This document shows positions 1 to 22,966 of a stretch of 64,000 nt of DNA, one piece after another. Origin of the DNA: Rhabdophis nuchalis (lineage: Eukaryota > Chordata > Lepidosauria > Squamata > Natricidae); the NCBI GenBank assembly GCA_039707465.1, contig CM077658.1, positions 18,835,732 to 18,899,731 of the forward strand, given 5' to 3'. The notes beneath the pieces are model-generated. The model searched no databases and was not told the DNA's origin. It saw nothing but the letters and a program-made list of their open reading frames with translations. Made by a program: the position numbers and the translations under genes. Numbering within the stretch: the stretch's first letter is position 1; each line of letters starts with the position of its first letter.

Positions 1-52
1 TTCTTCTTCTCTTGCCCTCCATCTTTCCCAGCATGAGGCTCTTCTCCAGGGA
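1..52 (-). mobile_element. BovB (RTE) LINE fragment
   Basis: It matches the BovB block seen at 5017-5075 in this window (ccctccatctttcccagcat) and is cut by the window start. Confidence 0.7.
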
Positions 53-173
53 GTCTATAGCTCAGTTATAGATTCTCAGTTCCATTTTATAGGCTGGATT
101 CGAACTGCTGTGAAGGCTTCACGTGTTCTACAGAGCCAGCCTTTGCCAGTTGATCAAGCCACGCCACCGCTGA

Positions 174-553
174 GTTCAAAATTTCTGTGGCTAAGCGAGG
201 CGTCGGTTACGTGAATAGCGCCCCATTTTACATCCTTCCTTGCCACCGTCGTTAAGTGAATCACTTCAGGTGTTAAATGAGTAGCTCGGTTGGGAAGTGA
301 ATCTGGCTTCCCCTTTGACTTGGCTTGTCAGAAGGTCGCAAAAAAAGAGGATCACGGGATCTTGGGACACTGCAGCCGTCATAAGTATGAGTCAGTTGCC
401 AAGACCTGAATGTTGATGACGTCTCCACAGGGAAACTGCAACAGTCATAACCGTGGAAAAATGGTCGTAAGTCAACATTTTTCAGCGCCGTCGTAACTTT
501 GGTGAATGATCACCAAATGAACTCTTTGTAAGTCGGGGACCACTTATAGTAGT
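174..553. mobile_element. Non-autonomous element, 'taagtcg' family
   Basis: This family carries repeated motifs such as cttaacaactg, ggtcgtaagtcaac and gatcacgggatcttggg. It recurs at 8427-8815, 15160-15405, 19555-19637 and 41753-42218. One end reads gtaagtcggggaccact. The class is unknown to me; it is MITE-like. Confidence 0.6.
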
Positions 554-1007
554 TTTACACCTTTTCCCTAATCTAACATATTTTATTCCTCAAATAAAAC
601 GTCACAGTCCCGCGCCAACATTGTATTTTTTTTAAAGTGGGAAGCCTGCTAAAAAGAAAAAGAAAAGATGGCCACTCCCACATGGATATCTCAACAGATG
701 GTGTGAATTATTCTTTCACATCGTGTTTTCAAGAGAATATTGCAATGCCAAGGAAGTCAAATTATGTACTATTAATGTTCCATTGGTGTGTTTCAGAGAA
801 CACTTAATTTATGATTGATTTAATACCTGTGCCAGTCCCCATTTAACAATATTGTTTCGCTGATAAGGGAATACTTATCGTAACCTTGGCCCTTGTGGGC
901 ATACAGAGAAGTACAGAATTAATATTTGATTCTTGCTCCGGATACTAATTGGCGAGCTTGTTTTAAAATTTGCTGAGTGGAATCCTTTTCGTGACATTTC
1001 CATTGAG
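554..1007. other. Intronic stretch without recognised features
   Basis: AT-rich TENT4B intron sequence. I see no gene or repeat that I can name. Confidence 0.5.
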
Positions 1008-1022
1008 CACCTGTATCTCTCT

Positions 1023-1852
1023 TTTTTTTTTATATTGAAAAAGTTTTATTGGTTTTACAGTTTTTCAATAGGGTAGGGTAAGGGATACAAAGAAATTTTG
1101 AGAGCATTCACGTCAAAGTCGTCGGCCCTACCGGGACATCAAAATAGATCATTAATAAAAAACATTTTCCATACACTACAAAGTGAAAGCAAGTACATAT
1201 TTCTAAGTTCTCAGTTCTATGCTGTCAGTCATTTACAAAAATCCAGATGCACATGTTATATTATACAATATTATTCATATAATCAAGGCAAAGTTATTTT
1301 TTAGATCTAAGTCTCTTGGCAATTGTATCTTCTATCTCTCCTTCCAGGCCCCCAGCGGGCGAGGCCGTGGCCCCCCCTGCTCCCCCTGGATCTTCCCCCA
1401 GGACAGAGGAATGTTTTTTAAGAAAGGCTTCCGCCTCAGCAACTGTTTTAATCCTCACTCTTCCTCCTTCCCAGAACACCAGCATCCCTTCGGGCATCAC
1501 CCACCTAAACCAGATCCCGTGGTCAAACAATTTTTTGGACAAGAAGGAAAATTTCCTTCTTGCTTCTCTAATCTTTCTTGGGATCTGCTTTAGGATGGCA
1601 ACCTCCTTTTATTGGTAAATTAACGGACCTCCTCTTTGCACTTTCAAGATTTCCTCTCTGGTTGACCTTCTAACAAATTTAACATGTATCTCTCTGGGTA
1701 CTTCATTTATCCTGGCATATGCAGAGTTTATTCTGTAGGCTAGGTCAATGTCCCCCCTGATCTCATCCTTAGGTTTATGTAAATAGTCTGCTATAATTGT
1801 GCTCATGAGTTCAGGGAGACATTCACCAGTTTCCTCAGAAACATTCTGAAAT
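1023..1852 (-). mobile_element. L1-type retrocopy containing only the ORF1 C-terminal part
   Basis: On the minus strand the frame reads ETGECLPELMSTIIADYLHK, YRINSAYARINEVPREIHVK and, after a frame break near 1610, KKLFDHGIWFRWVMPEGMLV, the C-terminal RNA-binding part of L1 ORF1p. It then runs straight into a 3' end with AATAAA and a poly(A) tract at 1023-1032, with no ORF2. The copy is flanked by the duplication cacctgtatctctct (1008-1022 and 1853-1867). It is 5' truncated and inactive. Confidence 0.75.
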
Positions 1853-2157
1853 CACCTGTATCTCTCTTATACCTTCTTGGATTCTTCCGTTCTTGCTATA
1901 AACTGGAAGGGATAGTTCACTTTGTTCCCACTTCTTTATTATCTGAATAATCCTTTATTTAGTTCTCTAGCTACTGAATGTCCTGTCTTTAGCATAATTG
2001 AGAGATTTAGGGATTAAAACCTCTAAAAAGCATGTTTGAAATTTTAGGTATTGTGTTTCCTCTCCTTATGTTTCTGGCTTGTTACTCTTTTGACTTTGAA
2101 AAATTCGCTGAACATAATTTGGTGGAGAGAAATTTGACTTTTTGGCAACCTGTATCT

Positions 2158-2262
2158 CGCGGTGGCTCAGTAGCTAAGACACTGAGTTTGTTGATCAGAA
2201 AGGTCGGCGGTTCGAATCCCTAGTGCTGTGTAAAGGAGTGAGCTTCAGTTACTTGTCCCAGC
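2158..2262 (+). mobile_element. Sauria-type SINE, tRNA-like head only
   Basis: Pol III A box (ggtggctcagtagctaag) and B box (ggttcgaatccc) are present. The rest is replaced by an unrelated LTR-like fragment. Confidence 0.75.
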
Positions 2263-2525
2263 CCCTGTTCTTTAGCTGTTCCCTTTGTCTGGCAACTCTG
2301 TGCATGTGCACACTGGAAACAGGCTCCAGCTGTTTGTCTGCCTCACTGATATCTGACTCCGAAGGCAGCTGATAACTGGCGTATGGCTCTGGCCCCGTCT
2401 CTGCCTCCAACACAGAGCCCTCCTCAGAGCCTTCCCCAGACTCCAGGAATGGCCCATGTTCCTCCCCAACCTCCTCACTGTCCGAATCTGTTGCCAGCTC
2501 CACTGACTGCTGGCGGGTCATAACA
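2263..2525 (-). mobile_element. LTR-like fragment with acidic open frame
   Basis: On the minus strand it begins tgttatgacccgccagc, the same start as the element at 18791. It has an 86-codon stretch rich in Glu, Ser and Gly (DSDSEEVGEEHG, ESGEGSEEGSVL). This is probably the end of a pol frame running into a 3' LTR, or U3 sequence, of a squamate LTR retroelement. The class is uncertain. Confidence 0.45.
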
Positions 2526-4160
2526 TCTAACTTTGAGATAAATCAAAGGCCAGGGCCGTAAACCAGAAAGTTACTTCATTCCCCAGTTTGTTTGCTGTCC
2601 TAGGATGTTGTTAGTTCTTTTGTTTATTTTAGAACCTTTTTTAAACTCCTGGTTAATCCTTGCAACTTCACTCTTACAAGTAAAGTATGCCTTGTTCCCT
2701 TGTTCCCTGTTACCTGGATGGCAAGCTGATGTCAACACATCTGTGGGAAAGGCAGGATTCGGTCTCAGTCCTCCTAGACTGAAGTTCACATACCCTCCCC
2801 GTTCGGTTGCATTGGCTTCTGGTCGCTACTCAGCTTTTGACCTTGTTGTGTAAGATTACATAACTCTACAGGTGTGTTTTCTTATGCTTTTGTTATGAAC
2901 ATTATGGTAATTATCTTTGGAACTTAACTGTGGCAGGTTTTAATAACCCTGAAAATAATTCGCTTTTGTTTTCCCTCATGCCTGTAAACTTTTATAAGGA
3001 ACTAGCTGACAACCCAGTGTTGCCCGGGTATTTATTTATTCTAATTTTGTATTGGACAGGAAAAGGAATGAATTATATCGATAGTGTCAAGTCAAAGTAA
3101 TTCACTATAGATATAATTGATTCCTTTTTATTTCAGCGGCCCAGGCGTTCCAGAGTTATGCTGGAACACACACATATACACCCATTTTTAGATAGATAAA
3201 CAGACAGACAGACGTTTGTGACGCTTCCAATATACCTATATCCTTGTACACTGATAATAGGGTCTGATATTCTTAGGAATTCAACATTATTTTATACCAT
3301 CATTTGGGTGGCAAAAATTGCTGTATAAATGTGAATGAACTCATTAACACCAATAGGAGATTTTTAGCACCTATACAAGGAGTAGCTTGATTTTTCTCCC
3401 CAACTTTGCAAATGTAGCATTAATAATAATTGTTCATATCTGGGACATGACTCTGTTGCTACTGTTGCACACAGCGTTAGTGACGATACAATTATTTGGG
3501 TAGGATTGTGTTGTTACACAGTGATCAGTTATCACAAGAACAGATTCTTGCAGATAGATTGACTGATTAACATTAGAACCATTACTCCAATGCAGAATAT
3601 ACGGGGAATAAGTTTCTGTTTGTGCTTAAGGTTTTTTTTTTAAGTAAATATTCAGTTTGAAGGCAATGGAGTGCAAGAATTTTCTAGTAACCATTAGTTT
3701 CAGTTGGAGGGGGCCCATCCTTTTTTCGCCATGTCAGCTAAAGAATATGGCAGAGAATATCATAACCGCTAAAAACTAAGTTTAGTACTTGGAATTAATA
3801 GATTAGCGGCACAATTGTAGCTTAATTTTTTCCCCCTGGTATTATAATTGCAGTTTCGTGGATTCAAGTTTTGACCCGTTCACATATTTTTAATGGCACA
3901 TTTGTAAATTTTTAAAAATAATAAGGAAGGGAGGAAAACTCGAGGTTCAGACTTCTGTATGACCCTCTTCCCCCTTTGGCAAAGTTCTTTGTGTTTGGAA
4001 GGTTGTAGAGCATGCTACTTGACATCCCGTTGATCATATTTCCTAATTTTATTTTTAAACACACTTGCCCCCGTATGATCTGGGTTAGTTAGAATAAGCA
4101 TCCACCCTGGTTCAACCTGAGATAGTACTAGAAAATGACCTCCTTTGCTAAAATAATAAT
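2526..4160. other. Intronic stretch, mostly unassigned
   Basis: TENT4B intron. A short AT-rich unit near 3000-3075 (cagtgttgcccgggtattta) looks like an old interspersed repeat. The motif accctgaaaataattc at 2948 recurs at 6457. I see no gene. Confidence 0.4.
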
Positions 4161-4167
4161 AATAATA

Positions 4168-4214
<47 letters not shown>

Positions 4215-4225
4215 AATAATAATAA
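4155..4225. repeat. (TAA)n(TGA)n microsatellite
   Basis: Runs of taa, then about 15 tga units, then taa again. It sits at the 3' terminus of a minus-strand L2 copy and probably grew from its tail. Confidence 0.9.
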
Positions 4226-4715
4226 ATTTTATTTCTAACCCGCTCTCTCTCCCCAAAGGGACTCGAGGCGGGGCACAGGTAAATTAAGAACAGTAACATA
4301 AAAACAAGTACAAAATTAAAATCACATTAAATCATCTCCTGCGCTAAAACAACTATAAAATACAACTATCCTAAAAAACCCTTAAACTAAAAACCCCATA
4401 GAGAGAGACTACCCTAGGCCGGCCAAGCAGAAAAGATGCGTTTTTAATTTTAGACGGAAGGAGCGGAAGTCCGTGGTTGTTCTGATGTCGGGGGGAAGGT
4501 CGTTCCAGAGGGCTGGGCCCGCCACAGAGAGAGCCCTTCCCCTGGGCGTCGCCCGCTGACAAAGTCTAGTGGACGGCACCCGGAGAAGCCCCTCTCTGTG
4601 GGAGCGAATCGGCCGTGAGGATGTGTGAGGCAGGATCCGATCCCGCAGATAGCTAGGCCCCGAGCCATGGAGCGCTTTAAAGATGATGACTAATACCTTG
4701 AAGCGCACCTTGAAG
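4205..4715 (-). mobile_element. L2-type LINE 3' end
   Basis: Minus-strand translation shows the L2 reverse-transcriptase C-terminus: FKALHGSGPSYLRDRI, RALSVAGPALWNDLPPDIRT and FRSFRLKLKTHLFCLAG. A short 3' UTR and TAA tail follow. It is 5' truncated. Confidence 0.8.
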
Positions 4716-4833
4716 TGATGATGATGATGATGATGAAGATTTTGAATCTTTTGGACATAAAGTCCAAAGTAGACATGAGAATCAGCGTTGCTTTATTTCC
4801 CAGTTTTTTTCATCCTACAGGTTGACTTTATAC

Positions 4834-5399
4834 CAGGGGTCTCCAATCGTGGCAACTTTAAGCCTTGTTGTTAGTGACAAAGTTGTGTCCGACCCTTTGC
4901 AACCCCATGGACAACGTTCCTCCAGGCCTTCCTGTCCTCTACCATCCTCTGAGTCCATTGAAGCTCACACTGACTGCTTCAGTTACTCCATCCAGCCACC
5001 TCATTCTCTGCCGTCCCCTTCTTCTTCTTTGGCCCTCCATCTTTCCCAGCATGAGGCTCTTCTCCAGGGAGTCCTTCCTTCTCATTAGGTGGCCAAAGTA
5101 TTTGGGTTTCCTCTTCAAGATCTGGCCTTCTAAAGGGAAGTCAGGGTTGATCTCCTCTAGGACTGACCAGTTTGATGGCCTTGCAGTTCAAGAGACTTGC
5201 AGGAGTCTTCTCTTCTTCTTCTTCTTCTCAAAGACCTCCATTCTTTGGCGCTCAGCCTTTCTTATGATCCCAACTTTCACAGCCTTACATTGCAACTGGA
5301 AGCCTGGAGGACTTCAATTCCCAGACTTCACCAACTGATTGGGGAATTCTGGGAGTTGAAGTGATCCAGGCTTAAAGTTGCCATCGTTGGAGACCCCTG
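4834..5399. mobile_element. hAT-like MITE interrupted by BovB
   Basis: The ends are caggggtctccaatcg and cgttggagacccctg, inverted repeats typical of hAT elements. They are flanked by 8-bp duplications ctttatac (4826-4833) and ctttagac (5400-5407). A BovB fragment splits the element. Confidence 0.8.
4866..5299 (-). mobile_element. BovB (RTE) LINE 3' end
   Basis: The minus-strand 3' end of BovB includes the hallmarks gtccgaccctttgcaacccc and ccagcatgaggctcttctcc. It is inserted in the hAT-like MITE with a short duplication aagcct (4860-4865, 5300-5305). Confidence 0.85.
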
Positions 5400-5910
5400 C
5401 TTTAGACAATTGTTGGGAAAGGCACTGGAGGGGACAGTGGCCATCCAGTTTAGAGCAGACTTGATAGAAGCTTCTTATTTAGATGCATTTCAGCCTGGCT
5501 TCAGGTCTTGATCTACCCTTGAAATAGCCTTCATTGCCTTTATGAAGAGAGAGAGAGAAAAATCAACAGAAGTTGTGAATTCCTGTTAGGTCTCCAAGTC
5601 GCCTTTGATATCAGGAAAGACTGCCGAAGGAACTCCTGAGATGGTAGGAACGGTGTTCAGTGGCTCCGCTCAATGTGCAGGAGGTGTGAGATTTCACACG
5701 GGCTCTGTTCTTTCATCCTGGCGGGGTTCGGTATGTACACAAAGCTGCAAGCAGAATTCGCCCTGAGATTTGGCTTTCAAATGTGCAGCGTTCTCCTATT
5801 CAACCGAATCAGGTGAGGTTACCCAGGGGCTGGGACAGTTTGTTTAAAATACGGAAAGGACTGGTTAAGAGTCAAGAAGCTGAAACTGAACATGGATAAG
5901 ATGGAACTAT

Positions 5911-5984
5911 TTTAGAGACACAAGATACAGGTAGTTCTTACTATTCCTTTAGAGACACAAGATACAGGTAGTTCTTACTATTCC
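5911..5984 (+). repeat. Exact 37-bp tandem duplication
   Basis: Two identical copies (5911-5947 and 5948-5984) begin tttagagacacaagatacag. No mismatches were seen, so it is recent or gene-converted. Confidence 0.9.
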
Positions 5985-6028
5985 AACCGGCTCAAGGTTG
6001 ACTCAGCCTTCCCTGCTTCCGAAAGAAA

Positions 6029-6375
6029 CGCGGTGGCTCAGTGGCTAAGACGCTGAGCTTGTGGATTAGAAAGGTCGGCAGTTCAGCGGTTTGAATCCCC
6101 AGCGCCGCAAAACGGAGTGAGCTCCCGTTACTTGTCCCAGCTTCGGCCAACCTAGCAGTTCGAAAGCACATAAAAAATGCATGTAGAAAAATAGGCACCA
6201 CCTTTGGTGAGAAGGTAACAGCCTTCTGTGCACCTTTGGCATTTAGTCATGCGGGCCACATGACCACGGAGACGTCTTCAGACAGCCCTGGCTCTTCGGC
6301 TTTGAAACGGAGATGAGCACTGGCCCCTAGAGCCGGGAACGACTAGCACATATGTGCGGGGGGAACCTTTACCTT
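6029..6375 (+). mobile_element. Sauria-type SINE, full length
   Basis: Head with A and B boxes, then the conserved body (acttgtcccagcttcggcc, gccacatgaccacggagacg) and tail (gggaacgactagcacatatg, aaccttta). Confidence 0.9.
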
Positions 6376-6724
6376 GTATCAAGAGAGGTAGCACGTCAAA
6401 GAAACAGGTGTATAGTTGAGACATCTCCTTCTCACCAAAGGGAACAGTTTTAATGACCCTGAAAATAATTCCCATCTGTGTTTCTTCACATCTCTTTCTT
6501 CTTCTTTTTTTTAAAAAGGGAATTAAGTCACAGTTGTGGCACTTCCAATATTCCTGTGTTTAAAAACGAAAGGCAGACAGCCTTTTGAAAGCCGCATGGA
6601 GTCTCCTTGTGTGGCTATAAAAATCTGCTGATCAGAAAGCCTTATCTACATTTGAGACTGGACATAAATCCCTTCCTTCAGCACTGATTTAATTCTGGGC
6701 GTTGAAATCCATACATCTTAAAAG

Positions 6725-7126
6725 TGGTTGAGATTGAGAGACATGGGTTTAAGGCCAAGAGACACCAGTTCCTCCTCTTTTCCCCCAAACCAACCCTTAT
6801 AATCATGTACAGTATGTGTGGTACCTTGCTCAAGAGTAGCAACTGTGAGAGGGATCTTGGAGTCCTAGTGGACAACCATTTAAATATGAGCCAGCCGTGT
6901 GCAGCAGCTGCCAAAAAAGCCAACATAGTTCTAGGTTGTGTAAACAGAGGGATAGAATGAAGATCACATAAAGTGTTAAGACCACTTTATAAGGCCTTGG
7001 TAAGGCCACACTTGGAATACTGCATTCAGTTTTGGTTGCCACGATATAAAAAAAATGTGGAGACCTCTAGAAATTTTCTGAAAGTTAGAACAATTAACCA
7101 GTGGAACGACTTGCCTCCAGAAGTTG
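6725..7126 (+). mobile_element. CR1 LINE 3' portion, left half
   Basis: Translation shows the CR1 ORF2 C-terminal block ([25 protein letters not shown]). An L2 insertion interrupts it and the match resumes at 7578. Confidence 0.8.
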
Positions 7127-7577
7127 AGAATAATAATAATAATAATAATATTGAATTTATTGACCGCTCCCTCTCCCCACAGGGACTCGGGGCGGTGCAC
7201 AGGGAGAATAAAGCAATAAATATACAAATACATACAAATTTAAAACAAATTAAACTTATTCCTGTGCTAAAATCCCTTAACTAAAAATTCCCACTAAATA
7301 TATATGTACATTTAAAAACCCATAGACAGAGAGACTACCCTAGGCCGGGCAGGCGGAAAAGATGAGTCTTCAATTTCAGGCGGAAGGAGCGGAGGACCGT
7401 GGTCGTTCTGATATCGGGGGGAAGGTCGTTCCAGAGGGCCGGGCCCGCCACAGAAAGAGCCCTTCCCCTGGGCGTCGCCCGCTGACAAAGTCTAGTGGAC
7501 GGCACCCGGAGAAGTCCCTCTCTGTGGGAGCGAATCGGCCGTGAGGATGTGTGAGGCAGGATCCGATCCCACAGATA
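7127..7577 (-). mobile_element. L2 LINE 3' end inserted in CR1
   Basis: Nearly the same sequence as 4205-4715: minus-strand PTERDFSGCRPLDFVSGR and WRARPSGTTFPP, with a TAA tail at 7129-7150. Confidence 0.82.
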
Positions 7578-7712
7578 TGCTCCAACACTGGACCTTTTTA
7601 AGAAAAGATTGGATAACCGTTTGTCTGAAGTGGTGTAAGGTTTCCTGCCTAAGCAGGGGGTTGGACTAGAAGACCTCCAAGGTCCCTTCCAACTCTGTTA
7701 TTCTATGTCACT
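7578..7712 (+). mobile_element. CR1 LINE 3' end, right half
   Basis: It resumes at gctccaacactgg and ends with ggggttggactagaagacct and aactctgttattctatg, the CR1 3' terminus. Confidence 0.85.
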
Positions 7713-7989
7713 GTCAAACGTACTTCAAAAAACATTGTAGATGTAACCGAGGCCAGCTTGGCCTCTTTGTACAGTATGCTGCCTGCATTTATCAGAGCAG
7801 TTAATATTAACTGTTAATGTCAACATTGGTGTGCTGTTGATATTCCGGGGCTTTCTAAGGGGAGGGCGATGTTTTGCTGATATTCAGGATGTCATCCTTG
7901 GGTGAAAGTGTTGGTTGCCCATTCGTGACTTTCAGAGGGGTAGGCCTTCCCGTCTGCAGCCTGAAATCCCGCAAAATCGCTTCCGAGCA

Positions 7990-8045
7990 GGCTGTGGCCC
8001 AGTGTTGGGCTTCTGGCCCACTGGGAGGTTGGGGACCCCTGGGCT
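7990..8045. mobile_element. hAT-like right-end fragment
   Basis: The sequence ends ggttggggacccctg, a hAT-type terminus. No left end was found. Confidence 0.35.
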
Positions 8046-8072
8046 AAACAGTCATAATCAACAATTGAGGGG

Positions 8073-8255
8073 TCCTTGGTACTCTCCGAGCTTGGTTGTT
8101 TTTCTTGCAGACGTTTCCTTACCCGTTTGGGTAGCATCATCAGGACTACATCATCAGCATCTAGCACTGATGATGTTGCCTAGTTGGGCAGTGAAACGTC
8201 TGCAAGGAAACAACCCCTCATTTCAACCCTAAGCTACAAATATTCTCGGTTTATC
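8073..8255. mobile_element. Foldback MITE, 'gtctgcaaggaaac' family
   Basis: Inverted arms: tggttgtttttcttgcagac and gtctgcaaggaaacaacc, around gatgatgttgcctagttgg. The family recurs at 26310, 39455, 39690 and 57395. Confidence 0.6.
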
Positions 8256-8426
8256 AGCAACAAGCAAGTCTTTTGCACATCGCCTGCATTTTGAAGTGCC
8301 TTCCGTGTCCTCCCTCTTAACGTTTTTCACCGCCGATCATTTCTATCTCAGTCTGTCAGCCGTTGAGGTAAACCAGGTCAGGGAACAGGCTTGGCAAGAA
8401 ATACTAGATCTCTTGTTTCATTGATA

Positions 8427-8815
8427 CAGCTGATAGTCCTTGGCTTAGGACCACTTTCGTTTAGCAACCATTTGGAGTCAACTAAAGTGACGTGACCGAT
8501 CCTCACACTAAACAGTCATTGTGGCATCCCCAGGGTCTTGTGATCAAAATTCAACCACTTCGCAATCGACATGTATTTCTTATGCTTGTACCTCCCGGGG
8601 TCACACAATCGCTGGTTGTGAGCTTTGTACCTGGCTTCTGACAGCAAAGTCAAGTGGGGCAGGGAGCCAGATTTGCGTAATGACCGCACGATTCACTTAA
8701 CAACTAAGGTGGTTCCTTAACTGGGGCGAAATGGAAGTAAAATCAGACATAACACGTTTAAGAACCGCCTTGATTAGCAATGAAAACTGTGATTGGAAAT
8801 TGAGGACTATCTATA
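8427..8815. mobile_element. Non-autonomous element, 'taagtcg' family
   Basis: Shares motifs with 174-553, including gggtcacacaatcgctg, cagggagccagatttgcgta and cttaacaactaaggtgg. Confidence 0.6.
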
Positions 8816-8822
8816 GTATCTT

Positions 8823-8880
8823 ATTTATTATTTATTTATTTATTTGATTTATATCCCGCCCTTCTCCAGAAGGACCCAAT
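8823..8880. repeat. TTTA-rich 3' end of an older SINE or LINE
   Basis: A ttatttattta run is joined to tatatcccgcccttctcc, a 3'-end motif seen again near 26665, 28500 and 34725. Confidence 0.5.
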
Positions 8881-8912
8881 TCTGAAAGCCTCTGACATCA
8901 TCCTCTTAGGCC

Positions 8913-9230
8913 CCGTGATGGCGATCCTATGGCACACATGCCCAAAGTGGCATGCAGAGCTACGTCACCTCACATGTGTGGTGTTGCCCATTCCTCTTCA
9001 GGGTTTCTGGCACACATATGTGCGCAACAGTAAGCTGGCCTTCACACGTGTGGCAGTGCCAAAAACTCAGAAGAGCTGGTCATATGCGTGCCAGAAATCA
9101 GAAGACCAGCTGGCTGACGTGTATGTACAAACCGTAAGCTGGAAGTTCATTTCCCTGCGCATGCATGCTCCCAGGGCAGCTCCTCTTCTAAGTTGCGGCC
9201 CCGACGAGCCAAAAAGGTTCGCCATCACTG
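8913..9230. mobile_element. hAT-like MITE, 'gatggcgaacc' family
   Basis: Ends are cgtgatggcgatcctatggc and ggttcgccatcactg, imperfect inverted repeats. The interior is rich in cacatgtg/gcatgcgc motifs. Confidence 0.65.
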
Positions 9231-9826
9231 CCTTGGACCAAAGAGCATCAAGATGGGGCCATCTTGAGTTTCTTCCTCACCCGTTTCCTTTTCTTTTCTC
9301 GGGCAACTTATTTTCTTCGAGGCTGTTTCTCCCAATACCTCCAGGCTGCCTTCCAGCTTCTTCTCACCTCAGTTCTTCTTCTCTTCCGTTTCTGCGCCGC
9401 AGAACAGATGGCCAAAGAGAACCTGGGGGCGGTAGAAGTATTAAACAGCGTCTCTTCCAGCCTGTTGTTTCTCGCTTAACTAATGTATCGTGAGGCTAAG
9501 TCTGGCTTGGGATTTCCTTCCGGGCCCTCGGATGCATTTTTCATAGGATGGGACTTAAAAAGTCCTACGTGCAGCAGTCTGATTTCCCACCGAGCTTGAT
9601 TAAAATGCTTTCTTGAGTAAACCTACCTAAAGCCACAGATAAAACTCTTTTCAAGTCTCCTCTTCCTCCTCTTCTTTTAAAGAGCCTATAATCCCTTGCG
9701 GGGTGGAGTCTTGGCCAAACAAATGGAGCTGAGTGCTTTCTGGCCGCTTGCCCTTCCTGTTGCCAGTGCGGAGTTTTGTTCAGCAGATATACTCTCATTG
9801 TGCCCAAAGAGAGAGAGAGAGAGATA

Positions 9827-9912
9827 TATATCTTCCTCTACCTAGGATCGAACTTATAGCCTGCTGATTGTGAGGCGAGAACTCCACCTCTAGGCCACCG
9901 TGCCACTGTCTC
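9827..9912 (-). mobile_element. tRNA-derived SINE head
   Basis: The minus strand reads gtggcctagaggtggagttc and agttcgatcctaggtag, pol III A and B boxes. A GA/TA microsatellite (9809-9830) follows. It is not a functional tRNA gene because there is no cloverleaf 3' half. Confidence 0.6.
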
Positions 9913-9943
9913 CCCTTTCCTCATGATTGTATAATTTTGCTAA

Positions 9944-22568
<12,625 letters not shown>

Positions 22569-22960
22569 TTTTCCTATCTTTGACGGTTGGACTTGTTTCT
22601 CCCTGCCCCTCCCTCCCTGTGTGCAATGCTCTCTCATGCTACGAGAATTTAGCTTGGACAAAACAATTTCCAAGATCCCTCCTGGAGTCTGAAGACTGTT
22701 GGAACGTTGATTAGCAACGCATTTTAGTTTTAGGGGTTGTTTTTTTGTTTTGTTTTTCCAGCTCGCCACGAAAAAAAAACCGATCATGAAGACTGAATAA
22801 CTGCAAACAAACAAACGGAAAAAAAAATACAAATAAAAATAAAAAACTAAAAATAAAAAGTGGGTGGGAGGGAGGAGAAGGAAGAGGACAATTGCTGCTT
22901 CTCCAGTAAGTCATATGCTACAAACAGGGTTGTTTAGATATATAAAAAGCTTGAATGTAA

Positions 22961-22966
22961 AATAAA
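22961..22966 (+). promoter_or_regulatory. Candidate proximal poly(A) signal
   Basis: AATAAA about 390 bp after the TENT4B stop. Similar hexamers lie at 22832, 22852 and 23041. Use is inferred. Confidence 0.35.

Noticed and set aside
4015..4299. 94-codon minus-strand ORF with a poly-His run
   Set aside because: It is a translation of the TGA/TAA microsatellite and L2 tail.
6031..6090. Possible tRNA gene (A and B boxes)
   Set aside because: This and the other tRNA-like heads belong to SINEs with conserved bodies; none has a complete cloverleaf.
8915..9493. 192-codon plus-strand ORF
   Set aside because: Its first half is the hAT-like MITE 8913-9230; the rest has no recognisable domain or conserved splice context.
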